Shown here one piece after another: positions 24,114 through 32,399 of a stretch of DNA of 64,000 bases. The stretch lies in assembly GCF_014199435.1 (NCBI RefSeq), contig NZ_JACIJP010000001.1, forward strand, positions 682,001 through 746,000. The letters are read 5' to 3'. The stretch's first letter is position 1. Every line of letters begins with the position of its first letter. Position numbers and translations under genes: made by a program. This DNA comes from Sphingobium subterraneum. GTDB taxonomy: Bacteria > Pseudomonadota > Alphaproteobacteria > Sphingomonadales > Sphingomonadaceae. Below the pieces are notes generated by a model. That model did not search any database. It saw nothing but the letters and a program-made list of their open reading frames with translations, and had not been told where the DNA came from.

Positions 24114-26237
24114 ATGCTGACAATGAATCGAGGTCTAAGACCAGAGCCGTGTGGCGTTCGTCTTGCGATAGCGAATGTACTGCCATTATTGGCCTTGGCG
24201 GCTTGTGGCGGTCCCCGTTCGGACGGAGGCGACTGGACAAGCTATGGCCGATCGGCGGACGAAAGTCGCTTTAGCCCCGGCAATCAGATCACGAGCGACA
24301 ATGTCGATCGCTTGGGTCTGTCATGGGCCTTTACCTTGGACGAGCCGGGCGGTCTGGAAGCGACACCCCTGGCCATCGACGGCATCCTCTATTTTACGGC
24401 GGCAAATGGTACCGTGTACGCCGCCGATGTCCTGAGTAGGAAAATCCTCTGGAAGTACGATCCTCAGTCGTGGAAGGTTTCTCCGCGTATGATACGCGGT
24501 TTTGAGCCGGTCAATCGCGGCTTGGCCTATTGGCAGGGAAAGCTGTTTCTCGGTGCGTTCGATGGCCGCTTGATCGCAATCGACGCGCGCAATGGCCGCG
24601 AAATCTGGCAAACTTCCACGCTGGATGGCGATGGCCCACATTCCCGCAAGACGATCACCGGAGCGCCGCGAGCCTTTAACGGCAAGGTGGTCATCGGTCA
24701 GGGCGGGGCCGACTGGGGCACGCGGGGCTATCTCACGGCTTATGACGCGAACAGCGGGAAAAAGTTGTGGCGTTTCTTTACCGTGCCTGGCCGCCCGGGG
24801 TCTGATGAAAACGACCCGGCCATGAAGATGGCCGCCAAGAGTTGGTCGGGCGAATGGTGGCGCTGGGGCGGGGGCGGCACGCCATGGAACGCAATTACTT
24901 ATGATCCGGAACTGAACCGACTGTATATTGGTACCGGCAACGCGTCGGTCTATGATCCGCGACTGCGCAGCCCGGCGGGCGGCGACAATCTATTTCTCGC
25001 CTCCATCGTTGCGGTCGATGTGGATACCGGCCGGTACATCTGGCATTACCAGGTCAATCCCCGTGAAGCATGGGACTATAAGGCTACGACTGACATGACG
25101 CTTGCCGAGGCTGAGATCGGCGGCAAGCGGCGCAAGATTTTGATGCAGGCGCCCACCAACGGCTTCTTTTATGTTCTTGATCGCGAGACCGGCCGTGTCA
25201 TTTCTGCAGAGAAACTCGGAAAAGTCACATGGGCGGACAAAATCGATTTGAAGACGGGGCGGCCTGTGGAGCGCCCGGGGATACGCTATGAATCCGGCCC
25301 CGTGACCATCTGGCCAGGCACCATCGGCGCCCATAACTGGCAGGCGATGGCATACAGCCCCCAGACCAAGCTAGTTTATATTCCCTATATGCAGCTGCCT
25401 ACGACATTCACATCCACCCCGGAGGACGCACAAGCCCTTGCCGATCTTACACTCGACAAGACGAAAATGCGGTTTGGTATAGGGGCAACCTTCCGGTCCG
25501 CCGTGATCGACAAGGAAGATGGCAAAGGCGCGTTGCTGGCCTGGGACCCAATCGGACAAAAGGCCGCGTGGCGCGTGCCGCGCAAATATTTGTGGAACGG
25601 CGGAATTCTGACCACGGGGGGTAACCTCGTGTTCCAGGGCACGGCGGACGGCAATTTTGAGGCGTTCTCGGCCGATCAGGGTAAGCTGCTCTGGTCATTC
25701 AAAGCCGGGAACGGAATAATTGCGCCGCCCATCAGTTTTGCAGCCCGGGGGAAGCAGTATATCGCGGTGCTGGCGGGATATGGCGGGGCTTCGGCGGCGG
25801 GCAGCAAATTGTTCGATACCGGGTGGCGCTACGGTATTCATCCCAGTCGGCTGCTCGTGTTTTCGCTGGATGGAAAAGAGAAACTGCCGCAAACCCAACC
25901 GCCGTCCGTTGCCGTGACCATCGCCGACGATCCTAAGATCGTCATCGATCAGGCTGCGGCCAAACGCGGGGCAAAAATCTACAGCCAAACCTGCCGCATT
26001 TGTCATGGTGCGGGAGCGGCCGCCACCGGCCCGACGGCTCCGGACCTCCGTGCCTCGGGAGCAACGCTGGACTATGCTGTATTCCGGGATGTCCTGAATG
26101 GTGCACTTGTGGAACGACAGATGCCCCGCTTCGATGATCTTTCCGACGACGAAATGCGATCTATTTTCATGTATATTCGCAGCGAGGCGCGGCATCCCGG
26201 GAGCACCGGTGAGGTAAAGCAGAGCAACGGCTCTTGA
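24114..26237 (+). CDS. PQQ-dependent dehydrogenase with C-terminal cytochrome c, lipoprotein
   Basis: The 707-residue quinohemoprotein should oxidise an alcohol (or aldehyde) in the periplasm. An eight-bladed PQQ propeller is seen in repeats such as 'GTVYAADVLSRKILWKYDP' and 'GRLIAIDARNGREIWQTS'. 'GGGGTPWNAITYDPELNRLYIGTGN' and the catalytic 'AWDYKATTDM' follow the quinohemoprotein alcohol dehydrogenase pattern. The heme c site CRICH is at residues 627-631. The N-terminus ends in a lipobox (LALAAC, C31), so it is probably membrane-anchored. The vicinal Cys-Cys of most relatives is missing: the equivalent place reads 'RMIRGFEPVNRG'. AGGAGAGG precedes the ATG. Confidence 0.92.
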   Translation: MLTMNRGLRPEPCGVRLAIANVLPLLALAACGGPRSDGGDWTSYGRSADESRFSPGNQITSDNVDRLGLSWAFTLDEPGGLEATPLAIDGILYFTAANGTVYAADVLSRKILWKYDPQSWKVSPRMIRGFEPVNRGLAYWQGKLFLGAFDGRLIAIDARNGREIWQTSTLDGDGPHSRKTITGAPRAFNGKVVIGQGGADWGTRGYLTAYDANSGKKLWRFFTVPGRPGSDENDPAMKMAAKSWSGEWWRWGGGGTPWNAITYDPELNRLYIGTGNASVYDPRLRSPAGGDNLFLASIVAVDVDTGRYIWHYQVNPREAWDYKATTDMTLAEAEIGGKRRKILMQAPTNGFFYVLDRETGRVISAEKLGKVTWADKIDLKTGRPVERPGIRYESGPVTIWPGTIGAHNWQAMAYSPQTKLVYIPYMQLPTTFTSTPEDAQALADLTLDKTKMRFGIGATFRSAVIDKEDGKGALLAWDPIGQKAAWRVPRKYLWNGGILTTGGNLVFQGTADGNFEAFSADQGKLLWSFKAGNGIIAPPISFAARGKQYIAVLAGYGGASAAGSKLFDTGWRYGIHPSRLLVFSLDGKEKLPQTQPPSVAVTIADDPKIVIDQAAAKRGAKIYSQTCRICHGAGAAATGPTAPDLRASGATLDYAVFRDVLNGALVERQMPRFDDLSDDEMRSIFMYIRSEARHPGSTGEVKQSNGS

Positions 26238-26265
26238 TAGGATGAATTTGTAATCCGGACGCAAA

Positions 26266-26304
26266 ATGGGGCGGAGCATGGAATGCTCCGCCCCATCGTT
26301 TTTT
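26266..26304. terminator. Bidirectional rho-independent terminator
   Basis: A perfect 14-bp stem, ATGGGGCGGAGCAT (26266-26279) and ATGCTCCGCCCCAT (26283-26296), has a 3-base loop and is followed by CGTTTTTT. AAAA precedes it, giving a short T-run on the other strand. It lies between the convergent PQQ dehydrogenase and TonB receptor genes and can serve both. Confidence 0.92.
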
Positions 26305-26319
26305 GGTACGACTGTCGGT

Positions 26320-28629
26320 TTAGAACCGGTAACCGACAGTGACGCCGTAACTGACAGGCTCACCCGCGTAGCGCCCGACGGTCTCGATCACCAACGTTGG
26401 TGCCGACCAGTAATAGGAGTTCGTCACATTGCGGCCAAAGACGCCGAAGTTCCATTTGTCCTCTTCGTCGTGGATCGACGCACGCAGATCAAGTGTCTGG
26501 TAAGAGTCGATCGCGGCAGCCGGCAGCTCGCCCAAAGCACCGTAGGAGAAGGACTGGTGGCGCAGCGACGCGCCGATCTTCATGCGCCAGTTGTCCGATA
26601 CGGCGAAGTCATAGTCAACTTGCGCGGTTCCTGTGAGCTTTGGCGAAAATGGCAGTACCTGCCCCTTCATCTGGACCCTGGCGCCAACGAAATTGAAGTT
26701 CACAAAGCTGTCCGTAATCTTCGTGTCGATATAAGTACCATCTACGCTGAGCGTAAGGCCCTCCACCGGCCGGACTGTCAATTGGGCCTCCGCACCGTAA
26801 ATGCGCGATTTGGGGACATTGACGAGGGCGCTGGCGGCAACGTTGGCCAAGCGCGGATCGAATGTGCGACCACGCACCTGCTTGTTGGTATAATCGTTAT
26901 AAAATGCCGCTGTGTTGAACTGGACCTTGCCACCCAAGAGTGTGAACTTGCCGCCCAGCTCGTAAGCCAGCACGTCTTCCTGAACGGCCGGAACGAGCGA
27001 CGCAAAAGTCGTTGAAAGGACAGCGCCGAACGCGCCGCTCTTGTAGCCGTGGCTGACGCTGGCATAGAGAAGGGTATTGCGATCGACCTTCCAGTTGGCA
27101 GCCGCCCGCCATGACAGGTTATCCTCCTTGAGTACGGGATTATAATAGCCAAGCGTCACATTATCAGGAAGAACGGTAACGCATCCACCGACCGCAACCG
27201 GTGCAGGAAGACGGGCCGTAAAATAATTTGCCGTGCTCTGATCTTCAGCCGTGGTGCACCCGCGCAATTCACGCCGGTAATTGGTATAGCGGGCTCCACC
27301 CTGCAGCGTCAGGCCATCACCGATCTTATATTCGAGATTCCCGTAAACGGACTCCGAGCTTCCGGTCTGGAAATTGCGGCCCGCTGCGTGCGTATATCCT
27401 GTTTTGCCCAGGATACCGTCAGTAAAAATTCCGTCCTGGCGCTCGTTGATCTTGTCGTCGGTGAGGTTGGCCCCCACGATCCAGCGGAGCGCGTCCATCT
27501 GTCCTGACAGCCGCAGTTCCTGGAAAAAGGAGCGCAGATATCCGTCAATAAGGATGGTATTAGCAGTGAAGGGCGTACCGTCGGTATCAACGGCCGATTT
27601 GGTTGTATATCGGTTGTAGGACGTAATGCTCTTCAGCTGGACGTCCGGCGTCAGATCGACATTTACGGTAAGGGCCGCCTGGAAATTGTGGTTGTCTTTC
27701 TTGAACGGGTAGTTGGCGTCCCAATCGGCCGAACGATTGTGGCGAGCGGCCTGGGGGTAATTATAGAGCGCGGGATTCAGGGTTCTCAGCGCGTTGTTTC
27801 CGCCCGCTGCCGGTGTCGCGCCCAGATATTGGACGGCCTGCGTATCGGACCGATCGATGCCCGCGTTGACATTGAGCCGCAGCGAAACCGTTTCGGCGGG
27901 TTTCCAGTCGATCAGCAGCCGACCGGACACGATGTCCTTGTCGCCCAATTTGTCGCCCCGGCTGTAGCTGCGCTGCCACGCTCCACCATGATCCGTCTGC
28001 ACCGAAAGTCGCGCGGACAAGGTGTCGCTCAACGGGCCTGAGACAAACGCCCTCGTGGTGACTTGATTGAAGCGGGCATACCCCAAATCTATGCCCGCCG
28101 AGAGCTGATCGGTCGGGGCGTTGGGAATGATGTTGATCGCGCCCGCCGTCGAGTTGATTCCGTATAAAATCCCTTGAGGCCCCTTGATCGTCTCAACCCG
28201 CTGCGGATCGAGCATGGAAAAGGACGTCAGCGATCCGTAGGGAAGCGGCACCTCGTCAACATAGACGGTCACTGCTGGCGATGCAGCCAAGCCGTAATCG
28301 TAAAAGCCGATACCGCGCATGGTATAAACCGGCACGCCATACGCGCTTTTTGCATAGGTGAAGCCTGGAACTGCCTTGATCAGATCATCGGGCGTGCTGA
28401 TACCCAGGGACTTGAGTTGCTCGCCCGAGGCCGCCGTTATGGTAAGCCCGACGTCGTTGATCCGTTCGCTCCGCTTCTGTGCGGTGACGACGATGTCGGC
28501 GATTTCCGTTGTGGCCTCGGGGGCCGCCGCAGAGCCAGCTCCCGCTGCCCCCTCTTGAGCATGCGCGGCACTTGCTGACCACGTCATCGCCGACGTCGCA
28601 AGCAGAACCAGCTTAAGTTGATTACGCAT
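26320..28629 (-). CDS. TonB-dependent outer-membrane receptor
   Basis: This 769-residue outer-membrane receptor imports a substrate using TonB energy. It has a signal peptide ('MRNQLKLVLLATSAM...AAHAQ'), a TonB-box/plug region 'IADIVVTAQKRSERINDVGLTITA', a plug with 'VPVYTMRGIGFYDYG' and 'INSTAGAINIIPNAPTD', and a beta-barrel ending in a terminal Phe ('GVTVGYRF'). GGGGAGG lies just upstream of the ATG at 28629; a longer in-frame extension to 28707 has no signal peptide. Receptors like this in sphingomonads often take up aromatic or terpenoid compounds. The LysR-type box at 28772 lies upstream, placing uptake in the same regulon as the catabolic genes. Confidence 0.93.
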   Translation of the reverse strand: MRNQLKLVLLATSAMTWSASAAHAQEGAAGAGSAAAPEATTEIADIVVTAQKRSERINDVGLTITAASGEQLKSLGISTPDDLIKAVPGFTYAKSAYGVPVYTMRGIGFYDYGLAASPAVTVYVDEVPLPYGSLTSFSMLDPQRVETIKGPQGILYGINSTAGAINIIPNAPTDQLSAGIDLGYARFNQVTTRAFVSGPLSDTLSARLSVQTDHGGAWQRSYSRGDKLGDKDIVSGRLLIDWKPAETVSLRLNVNAGIDRSDTQAVQYLGATPAAGGNNALRTLNPALYNYPQAARHNRSADWDANYPFKKDNHNFQAALTVNVDLTPDVQLKSITSYNRYTTKSAVDTDGTPFTANTILIDGYLRSFFQELRLSGQMDALRWIVGANLTDDKINERQDGIFTDGILGKTGYTHAAGRNFQTGSSESVYGNLEYKIGDGLTLQGGARYTNYRRELRGCTTAEDQSTANYFTARLPAPVAVGGCVTVLPDNVTLGYYNPVLKEDNLSWRAAANWKVDRNTLLYASVSHGYKSGAFGAVLSTTFASLVPAVQEDVLAYELGGKFTLLGGKVQFNTAAFYNDYTNKQVRGRTFDPRLANVAASALVNVPKSRIYGAEAQLTVRPVEGLTLSVDGTYIDTKITDSFVNFNFVGARVQMKGQVLPFSPKLTGTAQVDYDFAVSDNWRMKIGASLRHQSFSYGALGELPAAAIDSYQTLDLRASIHDEEDKWNFGVFGRNVTNSYYWSAPTLVIETVGRYAGEPVSYGVTVGYRF

Positions 28630-29031
28630 AAACCTCCCCTTATTATCCTGATAAATCGATGGATGGTTGCCGATCCGACCGTGATGGGTCTGTCGGTTGC
28701 GGCCCACCCGTTCCGTAAATCACCATCCTCGCGCCATTTGCAAATGCAGCTCTTGGCCTCCTAATCTGGGCATAGGATCGCCCTATGCCGCGGACGCGAC
28801 GGAGCCCTATGACAGCGGGCAGGCCCAATTTCTGTCTGAATTCCCGCTAACAGCGCAGCCCTGGGGTGATCGAAGTCATGAGCGTATCACCATGGATTCA
28901 GCTCGTCGGCTACCTTGGCGATGAATGCGTCCTGCTGCGAAAGTCATTTGTCCGGAAATGTTGAAATGCAGGCCTCGCATCTCCCCAGCCTTTCCGTATC
29001 CTGACGTTCCGGCCTCTGTTAGGAGATAGAC
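28630..29031. other. Divergent intergenic region (TonB receptor / LysR)
   Basis: This 402-base region between two divergent genes contains the LysR-type box at 28769-28789. The remaining sequence has no convincing gene. Confidence 0.6.
28769..28789. promoter_or_regulatory. LysR-type box, extended 8-bp arms
   Basis: GGCATAGG (28769-28776), ATCGC, CCTATGCC (28782-28789) is the longest perfect copy of the ATAGG-N5-CCTAT motif in the window. It lies 140 bases upstream of the TonB receptor start and about 240 bases upstream of the LysR start at 29032. Confidence 0.8.
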
Positions 29032-29979
29032 ATGGACATTGCCCAACTCAGAACGCTTATCCATGTGGCCGAACTGGGCAGCGCCAGCAAGGCCGCTGAC
29101 CGTCTTGGGATCGCGCAGCCCGCCCTTAGCCGACAGATCCGCATGATTGAGGCGGAACTCAAGGCGCCCCTGTTTATACGGCACGGGCGCGGAATGACGC
29201 TCACCGATCTGGGTCGAAAGATTTTAGCTTCGGCCAACGCCATATTGGAAGAAGTGGACGCGATTCGACGGCTTGCGGAAGAAGGGAGCACCTCCTTTTC
29301 CGGACGGGTGCGTCTGGGCATGACTCCCACTGTGGCTGAAATCATGACCGTGCCGCTGGCCCGACGGGTCAAGCAGGAGCATCCGCATATCTCGCTGTGC
29401 ATCAGTTCCGCCTTTTCCGGGCACATCCTCGACTGGCTCAAACGTGACCTGCTGGATTGCTGCGTGTCCTACGACGCCGATGGGAGAGGTGCGGTGCGCA
29501 CTCACCCGATCCTGACCGAAAATTTGCTGCTCGTTGGCAACGGTCAGCATGGATTGTCCATGAAGCGGCCAGTCGCCTTTTCGACGCTGACGCACGAACC
29601 TTTGGTGCTGCCGAGCCCCCTGCATGGGCTGCGGCAGATTGTCGATGCTTGCGCAGCGCGAGCGGGCATCGAACTCTCCCCTCAGCTGGAAGCGGATTCG
29701 CTCAGCAGCATGATCGATCTGGTTCGGGAAGGTTTTGGCTACGCTATCTTGCCGCTCGCGCCGATCTATAGCCGCGTTGCGTCCGGAGAACTGTCGGCTG
29801 CGCCGTTGAGCGACCCGGAGCCGACCCGACGTGTCGTCATGACCTATCCCGCTGACCGCCCGGTTTCGCCAGCGACGCGTTATGTTGGCGAGACATTCGC
29901 AACGATCGCGGCCGAACTGATCGAACAGGGGGTCTGGGCCGGTCATCTAATCCCTGGCAGCAAGCTGCGCGGGCGGTAA
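29032..29979 (+). CDS. LysR-family transcriptional regulator
   Basis: The 315-residue LysR protein has the winged-helix segment 'IAQLRTLIHVAELGSASKAADRLGIAQPALSRQIRMIEAEL' and an effector domain starting 'GRVRLGMTPTVAEIMTVPLARRVKQEHPHISLCISSAFSG'. GGAG lies before the ATG. It precedes the acyl-CoA dehydrogenase/CoA-transferase/hydratase/lyase operon, and in P. aeruginosa a LysR gene likewise adjoins the itaconate genes. It is also divergent from the TonB receptor with a LysR-type box between, so it could control either set. Its recognition helix differs clearly from that of the LysR at 16742. Confidence 0.92.
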   Translation: MDIAQLRTLIHVAELGSASKAADRLGIAQPALSRQIRMIEAELKAPLFIRHGRGMTLTDLGRKILASANAILEEVDAIRRLAEEGSTSFSGRVRLGMTPTVAEIMTVPLARRVKQEHPHISLCISSAFSGHILDWLKRDLLDCCVSYDADGRGAVRTHPILTENLLLVGNGQHGLSMKRPVAFSTLTHEPLVLPSPLHGLRQIVDACAARAGIELSPQLEADSLSSMIDLVREGFGYAILPLAPIYSRVASGELSAAPLSDPEPTRRVVMTYPADRPVSPATRYVGETFATIAAELIEQGVWAGHLIPGSKLRGR

Positions 29980-30123
29980 TTTAAATAGCCGACAGGACTG
30001 AGCTAAAACATTTCGGCATAGCTGATACTCTCCAGCTCCTCTGGCACGACTGACAGGGGCGTGTCATTTCCGATCAACGCCGTCTTTGACGGACATATCG
30101 TCTCATCGTTTACGGGAAAACAC

Positions 30124-31296
30124 ATGGCACTCAGTTCCCTCCAAGGCACCGACTATCCCGAAATCCGCGAGGAGATCGTCAAACTCTGCGAGCAGTTTCC
30201 GGATGAATATTGGCGCAAGCTCGACCGCGAAATGGCGTATCCGGCGGAATTCGTGAAGGCGCTGAGCGAGGCGGGCTATCTGGCCGCGCTCATCCCCGAG
30301 GAATTCGGAGGGTCCGGGCTGCCGCTCTCGGCGGCCGCCGCAATTCTGGAGGAAGTGCAGCGCGCCGGTTGCAATGGCTCCGCCTGCCACGCGCAGATGT
30401 ACATCATGGGGGCGCTGCTGCGCCACGGAAACCACGACCAAAAGGCCAAATATCTCCCCAAGATCGCCAGTGGCGAACTGCGCCTGCAGGCGTTCGGCGT
30501 CACCGAGCCGACCAGCGGCACCGACACCGGGGCGCTCAAGACCACTGCCGTGCGGCAGGGCGACAAATATATCGTCAACGGGCAAAAAATCTGGACCAGC
30601 CGAGCCGAATATTCGGACCTGATGCTGCTTCTCGCACGCACTACCCCGCGCGATCAGGTGCAGCGCGGGATCGACGGGCTGTCGATCTTCATCCTCGACA
30701 TGAACGCGGCGCAGGCCGCCGGGGGCCTGACCATCCGGCCGATCCGCACGATGATGAACCATTCGACGACCGAAGTTTTCTTCGACAATGTCGAGGTACC
30801 GGCGGAAAATCTGATCGGCGAGGAAGGCAAGGGTTTCCGCTATGTCCTCTCCGGCATGAACGCGGAACGGATACTCATCGCCGCCGAGTGCATTGGCGAT
30901 GCGAAATGGTTCATCGAGCGCTCGCGCAACTACGCCAATGAGCGTCAGCTTTTCGGTCGCGCGATCGGCCAGAACCAGGGCGTGCAGTTCCCTATCGCCA
31001 AGGCCTATGCGCAGATGCGCGCCGCGGAGCTGATGGTTCACAAGGCCGCGGAAATGTTCGAGGCGGGCGAAGCAATCGGGGAACAGGCGAACATCGCCAA
31101 GATGCTGGCGGCGGATTCATCCTGGGCGGCGGCGGAAGCGGCCGTGCAGACGCATGGCGGCTTTGGCTTCGCCGAGGAATATGATGTGGAACGCAAATTC
31201 CGCGAAACCCGCCTGTATCAGGTGGCGCCCATCTCCACCAACATGATCCTGAGCTATATTTCCGAACATGTGCTTGGCATGCCGAGATCATATTGA
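30124..31296 (+). CDS. Acyl-CoA dehydrogenase (itaconate-type operon)
   Basis: The 390-residue acyl-CoA dehydrogenase has 'FGVTEPTSGTDTGALKTTAV' and 'NGQKIWTSRAEYSDLMLLLART', then 'YANERQLFGRAIGQNQGVQFPIAKAYAQM' and 'AAVQTHGGFGFAEEYDVERKFRETRLYQVAPIS'. I chose the ATG at 30124, since the family match starts there; a GTG at 30061 has a poorly spaced ribosome site. Its stop overlaps the next ATG (TGATG). An acyl-CoA dehydrogenase of this kind also sits in the itaconate gene cluster of P. aeruginosa (PA0879), where its role is less clear than that of its neighbours. Confidence 0.92.
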   Translation: MALSSLQGTDYPEIREEIVKLCEQFPDEYWRKLDREMAYPAEFVKALSEAGYLAALIPEEFGGSGLPLSAAAAILEEVQRAGCNGSACHAQMYIMGALLRHGNHDQKAKYLPKIASGELRLQAFGVTEPTSGTDTGALKTTAVRQGDKYIVNGQKIWTSRAEYSDLMLLLARTTPRDQVQRGIDGLSIFILDMNAAQAAGGLTIRPIRTMMNHSTTEVFFDNVEVPAENLIGEEGKGFRYVLSGMNAERILIAAECIGDAKWFIERSRNYANERQLFGRAIGQNQGVQFPIAKAYAQMRAAELMVHKAAEMFEAGEAIGEQANIAKMLAADSSWAAAEAAVQTHGGFGFAEEYDVERKFRETRLYQVAPISTNMILSYISEHVLGMPRSY

Positions 31297-32399
31297 TGGC
31301 CGCCCGGCTTCCCCTCGAAGGTCTGACGGTCGTTGCGGTCGAGCAGGCCGTCGCGGCACCGTTTTGCACATCGCGGCTGGCGGATGCGGGAGCCCATGTC
31401 ATCAAGGTCGAACGCGCGGAAGGCGATCTCGCGCGCGGTTATGACGAGGTAGTGAATGGGCTGAGCAGTTATTTTGTCTGGCTCAATCGCGGCAAGGAAT
31501 CCGTTGTCGTCGACATTGCCTCGCCCGACGGAAGGGCGGAACTGTCCCGGTTGATCGCAAGCGCCGATATTGTCGTGCAAAACCTGAAGCCGGGGGCCTT
31601 TGACCGCTTGGGTTTCGCGCCTGAAGATCTGCGCAAGCAATATCCCGCACTCATCATCTGTTCGATCAGTGGCTATGGCGACACCGGCCCGATGGCGGAT
31701 CGGAAGGCCTATGATCTCCTCGTCCAGGCGGAATCGGGGCTTTCGTCTGTAACCGGGGGGCCTGAGGCGCCTGCCCGCGTTGGCATCTCCATTGTCGACA
31801 TCGCCACCGGCTCGACCGCTCATGCCGCCATCCTTGAGGCAGTGATCGGCCGCGGTGCCACCGGGCAGGGCGCGGATATCCGCATTTCGATGTTCGATGT
31901 TATGGCGGATTGGCTGGCCGTCCCGCTGCTCCACCACAAAGGGGGGAACTCTCCCAGGCGGATCGGTTTGTCGCATCCGTCCATCTCGCCTTACGGCGTA
32001 TTCGAGACGAAGGACGGCAGACAGATGCTCATTTCGATCCAGAGCGACCGCGAATGGCGGACATTCGCCGACATCTTCCTTGGTGACGCGACATATGGAG
32101 CAGACAGACGCTTTGCGACCAATGTCGATCGTGTTCGTAACCGCAGGGAGACCGACGGAATCGTCGCCACTGCTTTTGCGGATATGACAAAGGCGCAAGC
32201 CGAGGAGCGCCTGCGCGCCGCGGATGCTGCCTTTGCCGGGGTGAACGACATGGCGGCGCTGGCGCAGCATCCGCATCTGCGGCGTATCACGGTGGACACG
32301 CCCGTCGGCCCGGTCGCCATTCCCGCGCCCGCCCCCATCGTCAAGGGTGAGGCGCGTCGCTACGGCGCAGTGCCCGCGATAGGAGGAAGCAGAGCATGA
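31296..32399 (+). CDS. CaiB-type CoA-transferase, probable itaconate/mesaconate CoA-transferase
   Basis: The 367-residue class III CoA-transferase has its catalytic Asp at D140 in 'ADRKAYDLLVQAESGLSSVTG'. The start ATG at 31296 shares a base with the stop of the acyl-CoA dehydrogenase. Its neighbours, a mesaconyl/itaconyl-CoA hydratase-like hot-dog protein and a CitE-type lyase, are the exact partners of succinyl-CoA:itaconate (Ict) or mesaconate (Mct) CoA-transferase. I therefore infer a C5-dicarboxylate substrate with succinyl-CoA as donor. It is paralogous to the protein at 8075. It overlaps the next gene by 4 bases. Confidence 0.85.
   Translation: MAARLPLEGLTVVAVEQAVAAPFCTSRLADAGAHVIKVERAEGDLARGYDEVVNGLSSYFVWLNRGKESVVVDIASPDGRAELSRLIASADIVVQNLKPGAFDRLGFAPEDLRKQYPALIICSISGYGDTGPMADRKAYDLLVQAESGLSSVTGGPEAPARVGISIVDIATGSTAHAAILEAVIGRGATGQGADIRISMFDVMADWLAVPLLHHKGGNSPRRIGLSHPSISPYGVFETKDGRQMLISIQSDREWRTFADIFLGDATYGADRRFATNVDRVRNRRETDGIVATAFADMTKAQAEERLRAADAAFAGVNDMAALAQHPHLRRITVDTPVGPVAIPAPAPIVKGEARRYGAVPAIGGSRA

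Noticed and set aside
30014-30030. CATAGCTGATACTCT upstream of the itaconate-type operon as a regulon box
   Set aside because: The right half does not match CCTAT and the arms do not pair.
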